A stretch of 64,000 nucleotides of DNA from Bifidobacterium sp. ESL0769 (lineage in GTDB: Bacteria; Actinomycetota; Actinomycetes; Actinomycetales; Bifidobacteriaceae). The position numbers were made by a program, and so were the translations under genes. Under the pieces are notes generated by a model. It was not told the DNA's origin. It was given only the letters and a program-made list of their open reading frames with translations, and did not search any database. The stretch's first letter is position 1. Each line of letters begins with the position of its first letter. Positions 55,979 to 64,000 of this stretch are shown piece after piece. The stretch lies in contig NZ_CP113918.1 of assembly GCF_029395495.1 (NCBI RefSeq), forward strand, positions 1,736,001 to 1,800,000. Reading direction: 5' to 3'.

Positions 55979-56611
55979 TCAGCGATAATGTCGCCATACC
56001 TCATCCGGAAAAATAATTTTTTCGAAACCCAGCCATTCATCGTAGAGATCGATCGGCGGATCGCGCAGCCAACGGAGCTGAATGCCGTCCATAACCTCGG
56101 TACACTGTCTGACCACCGGCCGCATTTTGTCGGTCCACGGACGAAATTCTGGAGGCAAAGCCCAATCGAATTTCGAATAATATCCCCATACCGAATCAGA
56201 ACGTTCGTCGAAATACCGGTGAAGCGGGTGGGAGGGATTGAACGATTCCGTTTCCAAGACCATATAGAGCTGGACCATCATCTTTCTACCCGCATTATGC
56301 CGCACCAGAAATCGCAGATACGCAGGGAAAAACGGGCCTTGCGGATCGCTGCCCGGCAATCCGGACTTCAGAAAATCATCCGGCGTTCCCGTCGTGTCAT
56401 AGATATCCGTGATCAACGGCGAGAGCAGGCCATCCTTGCTACCAACGTAATGCAAAAGTCCCGGCTGGCTCATGCCGACTTCATCCGCCACGTCCTTGAG
56501 CGAGATGCCGTTGAACCCCTTCGTGCTGATCAGCTTGGCAGCTGCCTGCGTGATCTCCTTCTTGCGTTCCTCTGGAGACTTGCGGATTCGGCGCTGCTTG
56601 GCTTTTGACAT
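55979..56611 (-). CDS. TetR-family regulator 2, paralogue of regulator 1
   Basis: 210 residues, ATG at 56611. A basic tail (RRIRKSPEERKKEI) leads into an HTH with SLKDVADEVGMSQPGLLHYVGSKDGLL. The ligand domain ends VMDGIQLRWLRDPPIDLYDEW, nearly the same as TetR 1's C-terminus, so the ligand may be similar. It is upstream of MFS 2 and the three glycosidases on the same strand, and is the probable regulator of that set, responding to a glycoside or its aglycone. Confidence 0.92.
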   Translation of the reverse strand: MSKAKQRRIRKSPEERKKEITQAAAKLISTKGFNGISLKDVADEVGMSQPGLLHYVGSKDGLLSPLITDIYDTTGTPDDFLKSGLPGSDPQGPFFPAYLRFLVRHNAGRKMMVQLYMVLETESFNPSHPLHRYFDERSDSVWGYYSKFDWALPPEFRPWTDKMRPVVRQCTEVMDGIQLRWLRDPPIDLYDEWLGFEKIIFPDEVWRHYR

Positions 56612-56729
56612 GGTTTCCAGTATAGGAGAAGCGCACGTCAGGCATACAAATTAAGCCTGCAAAAGCTGCAATGCTATCAACCATCTAGAATGAAGATATC
56701 TTAATCGTTGACAATCAAAGGAGCACTTT

Positions 56730-57857
56730 ATGACCACGGATAATCGCAGCACGCTGTTTTCGCCGCTGACCCTGCCCACCTCGGACGGAACGGGACTCAC
56801 GTTGCGCAACCGCACCATCCTCTCCCCCATGTGCCAGTATGCCGTCGAGAAAATGGACGGCGTAGCCACCGACTGGCATCTGCAGCATTATGGTGCCATT
56901 GCCGCCGGCGGGTTCGGGTTGCTGACCATCGAGTCGACCGGGGTCAATCCTGTCGGACGGATTTCGCCACTTGACCTCGGAATATATAGCGACGAACAGG
57001 AAGCAGCTCATCGACACTTGGTCTCCTTCATTCACTCGCAGGGCGCGGCTGCGGCCGTGCAGCTCAACCACGCAGGCGGCCGGGCTTCAGGTGAGCCTTG
57101 GCTTCCCGGAGTCCATGGCGGTTCCGCGTCTCTCGAAGACGGTGGATGGCAGACGGTCGGTATGACCGACGAATCCATTGCCAAAGGCTACCGGCCGACC
57201 ACGAAACTGGATAAGGCCGGAATCGCGCAGATCGTCTCGGACTTCGCCTCCGCCGCCCGACGGGCCGACGCCGCCGGCTACGATGCCATCCAGATTCATG
57301 CCGCCCACGGATATCTGCTCCATCAGGCGCTTTCACCGCTGACCAATACTAGAACCGACGAATACGGCGGCAGTCTCGAAAACCGTTCGCGCCTGATCTG
57401 TGAGGTCGTTGACGCCATTCGTGCCGTGTGGCCGAAGTCGAAACCGCTCGGCATCCGTATTTCCGCCACCGACTGGGTTCAAGGCGGGCTTGACATCGAG
57501 ACCACCGCACCACTGATGCGCGAACTGGTCAAGCACCACGGCATCACCTGGGTCGACGTCTCCTCCGGCGGACTGGTCAACACTCCGCTGCAGCCTTCCG
57601 GCCCGGGTTTCCACGCCGTCCTCGGCGCACAGATGAAGCAGGCATTGGCCGACACCGATGCCGTCGTGAGCGTGGTCGGCGGCATTTCCTGCCCAGAGCA
57701 AGCCGAGACGATGTTGCGCACTCACCAGGTCGATGCAGTCTCGATCGGCCGCGCCGCCATGCGCAACCCGCACTGGCCTGCGATGGCCGCCGCACGTCTC
57801 GGCGTTCCGCGTCAGGACATTCCTGCCGCACCGCAATATTGGCGAGCTGAGTGGTAA
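56730..57857 (+). CDS. Old Yellow Enzyme family flavin oxidoreductase, YqjM/NamA-like
   Basis: 375 residues with AAAGGAG before the ATG. FMN-dependent, NADPH-using ene-reductase. YqjM-type residues: Cys35 in ILSPMCQYAV, LQLNHAGGRA-like VQLNHAGGRAS, IHAAHGYLLHQ with the substrate-binding His pair, TRTDEYGGSLENR, and the FMN loop VGGISCPEQAE and VSIGRAAMRNPHW. It reduces activated C=C bonds and may detoxify electrophiles. It is divergent from TetR 2 across 118 bases and convergent with the activase gene. Confidence 0.94.
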   Translation: MTTDNRSTLFSPLTLPTSDGTGLTLRNRTILSPMCQYAVEKMDGVATDWHLQHYGAIAAGGFGLLTIESTGVNPVGRISPLDLGIYSDEQEAAHRHLVSFIHSQGAAAAVQLNHAGGRASGEPWLPGVHGGSASLEDGGWQTVGMTDESIAKGYRPTTKLDKAGIAQIVSDFASAARRADAAGYDAIQIHAAHGYLLHQALSPLTNTRTDEYGGSLENRSRLICEVVDAIRAVWPKSKPLGIRISATDWVQGGLDIETTAPLMRELVKHHGITWVDVSSGGLVNTPLQPSGPGFHAVLGAQMKQALADTDAVVSVVGGISCPEQAETMLRTHQVDAVSIGRAAMRNPHWPAMAAARLGVPRQDIPAAPQYWRAEW

Positions 57858-57925
57858 ATAAGATAGTGGGCTAAACACGACGCCTTCCCCACTCTTAGCG
57901 TCGCATTTAATGTAAATCAGTAAGA

Positions 57926-57979
57926 TAATGGGCTAAATGTGACGCTAAGGTGCTCTAGAGCGTCACATTTAGCCCATTA
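57926..57979. terminator. 21-bp perfect inverted repeat between OYE and the activase gene
   Basis: TAATGGGCTAAATGTGACGCT (57926-57946, read to 20) pairs perfectly with 57959-57979 around a 12-base loop. A degenerate earlier copy of the same unit lies at 57866-57915 (TGGGCTAAAC, TAGCGTCGCATTTAA). It is 18 bases beyond the activase stop and serves both converging genes. Like the element at 3449, it combines a long perfect stem with a decayed second copy. Confidence 0.85.
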
Positions 57980-57997
57980 AGCCATTCGAACAGTGAC

Positions 57998-60900
57998 TCA
58001 GTCGGCCTTGGCCAGCTTCTGGTCGGCCTTCTTGGCGGCGGCGATCATCAGCTTGATGCGGTTGAGTTGGTTGGCGGCCGAAGCACCTGGGTCATAATCA
58101 ATCGAAACGATGTTGGCCTCGGGGTGCAAGCGACGAATCTTGCCAAACATGCCGCGTCCGGTGACGTGGTTGGGCAGGCAGGCGAACGGCTGAGCGCACA
58201 CGACGTTCGGGCAGCCGGACTTGATGAGCTCCAAGATCTCCCCGGTCAGCAGCCAGCCCTCGCCAGCCTGCACGCCGATTGATGTGACGGTGGAGGCGAG
58301 CTTGACGAGTTCGGGCATCGGGGTGTCCTGGCTGAACTTGCCATGTGACAAATCGATAGCGCGGCGCACCGGGTTCAGAATCCGATCGAGCCCCCAGCGC
58401 ATCACAGCGTAGGCCTTCTTGTTGCCGCCCATACCGGTGTTCTTTTCGTTCCAGTCGGTGATATAAGGACGGGTGGTCATGAATTCCATGATGCCAGGCA
58501 CCACGGCTTCGCAACCCTGTTCCTCGATCTGGTCGACCAGGTGGTTGTTGGCATCCGGGTGGTACTTCACCAGAATCTCGCCGACCACGCCGACGCGCGG
58601 CTTGCGCGGAATGTTGCGCAGCGGCAGGGCGTCGAAGCTCTTGACAATCTCGTTCAAAAGCGTCTGATACGGCAGATAGCCCTTGCCAATCTTGGCTTTG
58701 GCGGTCGCGGAATGGCCGTGGTGCTCGATCGTCTCGCGCACGATCTTATCCCACATCTCGTAAAGCTGGTTGGCACTGCCCTTCACTTTTTCGTAAGGAC
58801 GAACACGATAATGGCATTTCATCAGCAGATCGCCGATGACGAGCGCCTTCACCGCGCGCCACAGCAGCGTCGGAGTCGCGGTGAAACCGGGGTTGTCCTC
58901 GATTCCTTGTGTGGAAAGCGCGATGACAGGCACCTGAGGATAGCCCGCGTCAACCAGCGCCTTGCGGATCAGGCCGTAATAGTTGGTCGCACGGCACATG
59001 CCGCCGGTCTGGGTGATAGCCAAGCAAACCTTGTTCGGGTCGTACTTGCCCTTGATGATCGAATCGACTAGCTGCCCCACGACCATGATGGCCGGGTAGC
59101 AGGCATCGTTGTTGACATACTTAAGGCCGGTCTCCACATCCTGCTGGTCGGCCATCTTGAGCACGTCGAACTTGTAGCCGCCGGAACGGATGACGGACTC
59201 GACCAGGCTCATATGCACCGGGCTCATCTGCGGGGCGACGATGGTGTAGTCGCGGCGCATGTCCTTTTGGAAACGAACCTTGTGGGCGTAAGCGGAAAGT
59301 GTGCCCTTGCTGCGTTTCTTGGTTTTACCTGCAGCGGACTTACTTGCGGACTTCTTGCCATCCTTTGAGATGACATTGGCTCGGTCAGTTTTCGCACTGC
59401 CTGTCGCTACAGTCTCGCCGTTGGCGCGGCGCGACGCTTCCTTCATCGACTCGGTAAGCTTCGGATTCGCCTTCATCACGCTGTCGAGCAACACCTGACG
59501 GCCTGGGGTCGGGGCCTCGGAACCAGTCTTGCGGAACTCGCCCTGCTTGTCGGCAGGAACCTCAACGTTATCGGAGTCTTCAGCAGAATTAGCTGAATCA
59601 GCGGCAGCAGAGTCAATATTCTGCTTGGCATTCTGCGCCTGATTTTCGGCAGCATCGACAGCAGCCTGAGCGGCAGCGAGCTGTGCCTTGGCCTCTTCGA
59701 GCTTGCTTTCGGCGTCCTTGAGCTCAGCCTTGCGCTTGGCAGCGGCCTCTTCGCGAGCTTTCGCTTCAGCGGCCTTCTTGGCTGCTTCCTCAGCAGTAGT
59801 CTGTGCAGATTCCATGGCATCTTCTTCGTTTGCGGTCTCGGAGATGTTTGCAACATCGTCGGCAGCTGACTTTGCTTCAAGTTCAGCCTTATCCGCAGCT
59901 TTCTTAAGCTTCGCCTTATTGTTCTCGCGCTCTTCGATGGCCGCCTTGAGCGAGCGCAGACGAATCTTCGCCGCACCAAGGTTGCTGACCTCGTCGATCT
60001 TGAGCAACGTGTAGACATCGGCCTTGTCCGCAAGGATTTCGCTGACCTGGTCGGTGGTGATGGCGTCGATGCCGCAGCCGAAGGAATTGAGCTGCACGAG
60101 CTCGAGCCCCGGATAGGACGCGACGAAATTCGCCGCCACGTAAAGCCTGGAATGGTAGGCCCACTGATTGGCCACACGCAGCGGCATATTGATAACCTTG
60201 CGGTCGCCGACCTCGCGGAACCCGCCTTCGTCTTTGGTGCGCGGATCCTTCTCATCCTTGCTCAGGTATTCGCTCAGGTGCAGCTTCTCGCCCGGTTGCA
60301 GCTCGCAGATGGAGTCCTCGGAAAGCACCGCCATCCCCAGCGAGCAGATAGTCTCGGGGATGCCGTGGTTGATTTCCGGGTCGATATGGTAAGGACGGCC
60401 GGCAAGCACGATACCACGGCAGTTGTGTTCCTTCATATAGGCGAGTGCGCGCAGACCTTCCTGCTGCACGTCATGCTTGAAGATCTTGTCTTCGGCGTAA
60501 GCGGCCTTGACGGCTTTCTCGGCCTCTTCGCGCGTGACGTTGGTCCACGCAAACTCTTCAACGATGCGGTCGACCATCAGCTCGTGGTCAGCAAGGTTGA
60601 AGTACGGCCGCATATAACGGATACCCGGTTCTCGCAGCTCGGCCATGTTGGCTTCGATCACCACCGGGTAGTTGGCAACGATCGGGCAGTTGTAATGGTT
60701 GTCGGTATCGCCCTCGACCAGGTTCTCCTCGTACGAAACGCACGGATAGAAAATGGTCTTGACACCGCGGTCGAGCAGCCACTTGATATGCCCGTGCACC
60801 ATCTTCGCCGGGTAGCAGATGTTCTCGGAAGCGATGGACTCGATGCCGGTCTGGAAAAGCTCGTGGCTGGATCGGCCGGAAAGCCGGACCTTGAAACCAA

Positions 60901-63091
60901 GGTTGGTAAGCAACGTGAACCAGAACGGATAGTTCTCGTACATATTGAGCGCCCGCGGGATGCCGATTTCGCCGCGGTAAGCCTTTTTATCGGTCAGGCG
61001 ACGATAGGCGAAGACACGCTTGTACTTGTAATCGTAAAGATTCGGACGGTCGCTGCGTTCGGCCTTGGCGTCGGCGCCGCGTTCACAGCGGTTACCGGTG
61101 ACATAGCGCGAACCGTCCTGGAAGGTCGTGATGGTGAGCTTGCAACGGTTCTGGCAACGCTTGCACACGTCGCGCTCGGAGGTCATCGACAGATGATCGA
61201 GTTCATCACCTTGTACGATGGCCGACTTGGTATGTTCCGCAGTCTCGTCGGTATCGTGGGCATCCTCATAGTGCATACGCGCGGTCAGCGCCGCACCAAA
61301 CGCACCCATAAGGCCTGCGATATTCGGCCTGGTGACCTCTTTGCCGGTCAACAGCTCGAAGGCGCGCAGCACGGCGTCGTTGAGGAATGTGCCGCCCTGC
61401 ACTTCGATGGTGTCGCCGAGCTGGCCAGCGTCACGCAGCTTGATGACCTTATAAAGGGCATTGCGCACCACAGAATAGCACAGGCCGGCCGCGATATTTT
61501 CGACGCTCGCGCCTTCCTTCTGCGCCTGCTTGACCGACGAGTTCATGAACACAGTGCAGCGCGAGCCCAGGTCGACCGGGTGGTCGGAATTGAGCGCGGC
61601 CTGCGTGAATTCCTCAATGGTCAAACCCATGGAATAGGCGAAGGTCTGCAGGAACGAGCCACAGCCGGACGAGCACGCCTCGTTGACGGAAATCGAGTCG
61701 ATAACACCGTCGGCGATGGCCAGGTACTTCATATCCTGCCCGCCGATGTCGATGACGGCGGTGACGCCGGGGCTCACCATTTCGGCGCCGCGATAATGCG
61801 CCATGGTCTCCACCACGCCCTCATCCAAGTGCAGACCGGTGGTGATCAGCCCTTCGCCGTAACCGGTGGCGCAACTACGCGCAATCCATGCCTCGGCAGG
61901 CAACGCCTTTTCAATCTTGCGTACAATTTCAACGGCCGCATCAAGTGGGCTGCCGTCGTTGGTGCCATACGACGACCAAACAATCTCGCGGTCGTCGTTG
62001 ATCAGCGTCGCCTTGATGGTGGTCGAGCCGGCGTCGATGCCCAAGAAATGCGGGCCCTTCGCACCTTCAAGCGTACCGACCTTGACCTGTTCCTTGCCGT
62101 GACGTTCGTTGAACTTACGACGGTCCTCTTCAGTCGGGAAAAGCGGCGGCATCGTGGCGGTGTCGACCGGCTTGTTCTTCAAAGCTTCAAGGTCGTCGAT
62201 GATCTCCTGGCAACTGTGAGGCTCGAAATGCTGACCACTATCGAGCTCGTTGTCGTCACCGCACATCAGCGCGGCACCGTATGCCACATAAAGGTGGGCG
62301 TTCTCGGGGACGATGAACTTGTCGACCTTGCCTTCCAACGCACGGGCGAAGGCTTCGCGCAGCTCGGAAAGGAAGAAGAGCGGCCCGCCGAGGAACACGA
62401 CATTGCCATGAATCGGACGGCCGGAGGCGAGACCTGCGATGGTCTGTGTAGCCACGGCGGAGAAAATGGAGGCGGCCAGATCGGGCTTGTCGGCGCCGTC
62501 GTTAATCAGCGGCTGCAAATCGGACTTGGCAAACACGCCGCAACGCGAGGCGATCGGGTAAAGCAGCTTGTAATTCTTGGCCATATCGTTCAAGCCGGAC
62601 GCATCGGTGTCCAGCAAAGTGGCCATCTGATCGATGAACGCGCCGGTGCCGCCTGCGCAGGAACCGTTCATACGCTGCTCGGGAGTCGGCTTCAGATAGG
62701 TAATCTTGGCATCTTCGCCGCCGAGTTCGATAATCACGTCGGCTTCGGGATAGACCTGGTCGATGGCTTTGGTCTCGGCGATGACCTCCTGGACGAACGG
62801 AACGTCCATATCGTCGGCCAAGCCCAAGCCGCCGGAACCGGTGATGGCGAGATTGATCGGCTGGGAGCCGCGTCCCTCTTGCTCAAGCTGCTTCTTGATG
62901 TCACGCAGCAGGCCTGCCACCGTGGCGCGAACATTGGCATTGTGCCGCCGATAATCCGAGAAGAGCACATCCTTCAAGTCGTTGCTTTTGTCCAGCACGA
63001 CGGCCTTGACCGTAGTTGAACCGATATCGAGCCCGACCTGCAGGGGCGTAACTTCATGCTCCGTTGTCTTGGTTTTCATCACGTCAGCCAT
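57998..63091 (-). CDS. Giant BadF/HgdC-type activase fused to a 2-hydroxyacyl-CoA-dehydratase-like domain
   Basis: 1697 residues from the ATG at 63091 (AAGGATTC upstream). Two ASKHA-fold activase domains: 15-290 (GLDIGSTTVKAVVLD, IELGGEDAKITYL, NGSCAGGTGAFIDQM, SRCGVFAKSD) and about 345-620 (GIDAGSTTIKATLIND, DIGGQDMKYLAI, NEACSSGCGSFLQ, GSRCTVFMNSSVKQA). Each keeps the Cys pair for the [4Fe-4S] cluster at an activase interface. A Cys-rich piece (CKRCQNRC, about 643-670) and a region with similarity to the dehydratase/DUF2229 family (about 690-1040, then 1264-1697) follow, with a 130-residue Ala/Glu/Lys coiled coil (about 1045-1180) between the two halves. Such radical enzymes use ATP to drive electrons. 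The substrate is unknown; the gene is next to nrdG. Confidence 0.85.
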   Translation of the reverse strand: MADVMKTKTTEHEVTPLQVGLDIGSTTVKAVVLDKSNDLKDVLFSDYRRHNANVRATVAGLLRDIKKQLEQEGRGSQPINLAITGSGGLGLADDMDVPFVQEVIAETKAIDQVYPEADVIIELGGEDAKITYLKPTPEQRMNGSCAGGTGAFIDQMATLLDTDASGLNDMAKNYKLLYPIASRCGVFAKSDLQPLINDGADKPDLAASIFSAVATQTIAGLASGRPIHGNVVFLGGPLFFLSELREAFARALEGKVDKFIVPENAHLYVAYGAALMCGDDNELDSGQHFEPHSCQEIIDDLEALKNKPVDTATMPPLFPTEEDRRKFNERHGKEQVKVGTLEGAKGPHFLGIDAGSTTIKATLINDDREIVWSSYGTNDGSPLDAAVEIVRKIEKALPAEAWIARSCATGYGEGLITTGLHLDEGVVETMAHYRGAEMVSPGVTAVIDIGGQDMKYLAIADGVIDSISVNEACSSGCGSFLQTFAYSMGLTIEEFTQAALNSDHPVDLGSRCTVFMNSSVKQAQKEGASVENIAAGLCYSVVRNALYKVIKLRDAGQLGDTIEVQGGTFLNDAVLRAFELLTGKEVTRPNIAGLMGAFGAALTARMHYEDAHDTDETAEHTKSAIVQGDELDHLSMTSERDVCKRCQNRCKLTITTFQDGSRYVTGNRCERGADAKAERSDRPNLYDYKYKRVFAYRRLTDKKAYRGEIGIPRALNMYENYPFWFTLLTNLGFKVRLSGRSSHELFQTGIESIASENICYPAKMVHGHIKWLLDRGVKTIFYPCVSYEENLVEGDTDNHYNCPIVANYPVVIEANMAELREPGIRYMRPYFNLADHELMVDRIVEEFAWTNVTREEAEKAVKAAYAEDKIFKHDVQQEGLRALAYMKEHNCRGIVLAGRPYHIDPEINHGIPETICSLGMAVLSEDSICELQPGEKLHLSEYLSKDEKDPRTKDEGGFREVGDRKVINMPLRVANQWAYHSRLYVAANFVASYPGLELVQLNSFGCGIDAITTDQVSEILADKADVYTLLKIDEVSNLGAAKIRLRSLKAAIEERENNKAKLKKAADKAELEAKSAADDVANISETANEEDAMESAQTTAEEAAKKAAEAKAREEAAAKRKAELKDAESKLEEAKAQLAAAQAAVDAAENQAQNAKQNIDSAAADSANSAEDSDNVEVPADKQGEFRKTGSEAPTPGRQVLLDSVMKANPKLTESMKEASRRANGETVATGSAKTDRANVISKDGKKSASKSAAGKTKKRSKGTLSAYAHKVRFQKDMRRDYTIVAPQMSPVHMSLVESVIRSGGYKFDVLKMADQQDVETGLKYVNNDACYPAIMVVGQLVDSIIKGKYDPNKVCLAITQTGGMCRATNYYGLIRKALVDAGYPQVPVIALSTQGIEDNPGFTATPTLLWRAVKALVIGDLLMKCHYRVRPYEKVKGSANQLYEMWDKIVRETIEHHGHSATAKAKIGKGYLPYQTLLNEIVKSFDALPLRNIPRKPRVGVVGEILVKYHPDANNHLVDQIEEQGCEAVVPGIMEFMTTRPYITDWNEKNTGMGGNKKAYAVMRWGLDRILNPVRRAIDLSHGKFSQDTPMPELVKLASTVTSIGVQAGEGWLLTGEILELIKSGCPNVVCAQPFACLPNHVTGRGMFGKIRRLHPEANIVSIDYDPGASAANQLNRIKLMIAAAKKADQKLAKAD

Positions 63092-63304
63092 GCCTGAATC
63101 CTTACCATTCCTCGTAATCTCCCGGCGTTTTGCGTAATCTGGCGCCTAAAACGCTGTGAGCTTACACACATACTATTTAGTCAGATTAGTCGTTGGACTT
63201 CCCAGTAACCGGACCCTTCGCAATGATTCAGCTTACAGAGGCAAGTATTGTGACCTACATCTCTTGACAAACGAAATGATTCATGCAAGTCACCGTTGTC
63301 GCAA

Positions 63305-64000
63305 TTAACTGGCAGCGCCTTCGCCGGCGGAGCGGTCTTTGCCGTAGACCTCGGGGATGAAGCGGTGCTGGTCATGGAGTTTGGGCCAGATCACGGGTGC
63401 GGATGTACCGGTTTCTTCGTGCGCACGCAACGAGGCGGGCACATCGAGAATGCGCTGGTTGCTGGATCCTCGGAATTGCAGCAGAGAATCGTGATGGTCC
63501 TTCATATAGCGTCCATCCACGAGTATGTCAACATAATGCAACAGCTCGAGTTTGTCGGCGCTTTCGCCGGGACGCATCAGTTCTTCCCATGTATAACCGG
63601 TCCAACACCAGATGTCCTTATCATGGCCGAATTCCTTGCGGATACGCTTGGAAAGTTTCAGCAGTACACCGGTATTGAGCAAGGGTTCGCCCCCAAGAAA
63701 TGTAATACCTTGGACGACGTTTTGCGAAAGATCCCTAATGATCTTGTCCTCAAGGCCTTGCGTATAGGGATGACCGGCCTGGAAGTCCCAGATGGATTCG
63801 TTGAAACATTCGACGCAGTGGAACGGGCAACCCGCAACGTAGATGGAGCATCGGATGCCTTCGCCATCGGTCATCACCAGCGGCTTGTAGTCGGCAATCA
63901 TGTCGTGGCTGAGCTTGCCGCTGGTCCATTGGCCCGCCTTGGGATTGTTGGCATACTTCGTTGGAATCCAGGGCCCGCGGTTTTGCTCGTCCGCCGCGAA
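63305..64000 (-). CDS. nrdG: Anaerobic ribonucleotide reductase activase NrdG, 5' part cut off
   Basis: 231 codons visible; the frame stays open to the right edge, so the start is outside. The edge segment reads GPWIPTKYANNPKAGQWTSG, then MIADYKPLVMTDGEGIRCSI. Radical-SAM motif CPFHCVEC (CxxxCxxC) binds [4Fe-4S]; TFLGGEPL is the GGE SAM site. It makes the glycyl radical on NrdD in the cytoplasm under anaerobic conditions. Ends VYGKDRSAGEGAAS. Cys-free spacing and extended N-terminus match bifidobacterial NrdG as I remember it. Confidence 0.95.
   Translation of the reverse strand, partial: FAADEQNRGPWIPTKYANNPKAGQWTSGKLSHDMIADYKPLVMTDGEGIRCSIYVAGCPFHCVECFNESIWDFQAGHPYTQGLEDKIIRDLSQNVVQGITFLGGEPLLNTGVLLKLSKRIRKEFGHDKDIWCWTGYTWEELMRPGESADKLELLHYVDILVDGRYMKDHHDSLLQFRGSSNQRILDVPASLRAHEETGTSAPVIWPKLHDQHRFIPEVYGKDRSAGEGAAS

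Noticed and set aside
60152..63019. 955-codon open frame on the plus strand
   Set aside because: Exactly antisense to the 1697-residue activase gene, whose motifs are unmistakable; GC-rich codons keep the opposite strand open. No ribosome binding site or domain.
63181..63375. Short frame between the activase gene and nrdG
   Set aside because: Overlaps the end of nrdG and has no ribosome binding site or similarity.
1..64000. CRISPR arrays, insertion sequences, prophage, tRNA or rRNA genes
   Set aside because: No regularly spaced direct repeats, transposase or phage motifs, and no cloverleaf seen on reading both strands; a tRNA scan would be decisive.

Overview
The window comes from a member of the Bifidobacteriaceae, most likely a Bifidobacterium. 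The evidence is the high-GC coding style, an NrdG with the bifidobacterial form of its radical-SAM region, a very large acyl-CoA-dehydratase-activase-like protein, a GH3/GH42/GH30 glycosidase cluster, a ThiD-TenA fusion in a thiamine operon, and several heterodimeric or MacB-like ABC exporters. I see no tRNA, rRNA, insertion sequence, phage gene or CRISPR array. The sequence is a dense run of metabolic and transport operons cut at both ends: a MetY-like gene at 1 and nrdG at 64000.

Layout. 1-16.3 kb: start of a Cys/Met PLP enzyme; a fused MacB-like ABC transporter; an HxlR regulator divergent from two small NAD(P)-binding proteins; a membrane acyltransferase; a TPP-riboswitch-controlled operon thiM-thiE-thiD-(thiD-tenA); and a second ABC exporter (ATPase plus a 1.2 kb-residue-class permease with a long Gln/Ala coiled coil). 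16.4-23.1 kb: a TetM-like EF-G-family GTPase, a 0.7 kb AT-rich gap, and a 1240-residue protein of unknown function built from diverged internal repeats. 23.1-28.5 kb: an operon (minus strand) for the last two steps of coproporphyrin-dependent haem synthesis, read as chdC(hemQ), an MFS transporter, then three tandem ferrochelatase paralogues, only one of which looks canonical. 28.9-32.8 kb: a copper module, cupredoxin-copA divergent from csoR with a clear CsoR-type operator; copA ends in a YHS domain that has its own ribosome binding site.

32.9-39.5 kb: a nucleoside/ribose operon (minus strand): a fused ECF S-T protein, two ECF ATPases, ribokinase, nucleoside hydrolase and an MFS transporter. 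39.9-43.9 kb: a heterodimeric ABC exporter with one degenerate ATP site. 44.2-56.6 kb: two paralogous MFS/TetR pairs flank gshA and three intracellular-looking glycosidases (GH3, GH42, GH30), suggesting uptake and breakdown of beta-linked glycosides. 56.7-64 kb: an Old Yellow Enzyme, a 21-bp perfect inverted-repeat terminator, the 1697-residue activase-like protein, and nrdG.

The two most unusual parts are the triplicated ferrochelatase operon, in a genus that I do not associate with haem synthesis, and the repeat-built 1240-residue protein with no recognisable family. All functions are read from motifs by eye; no database search was possible.
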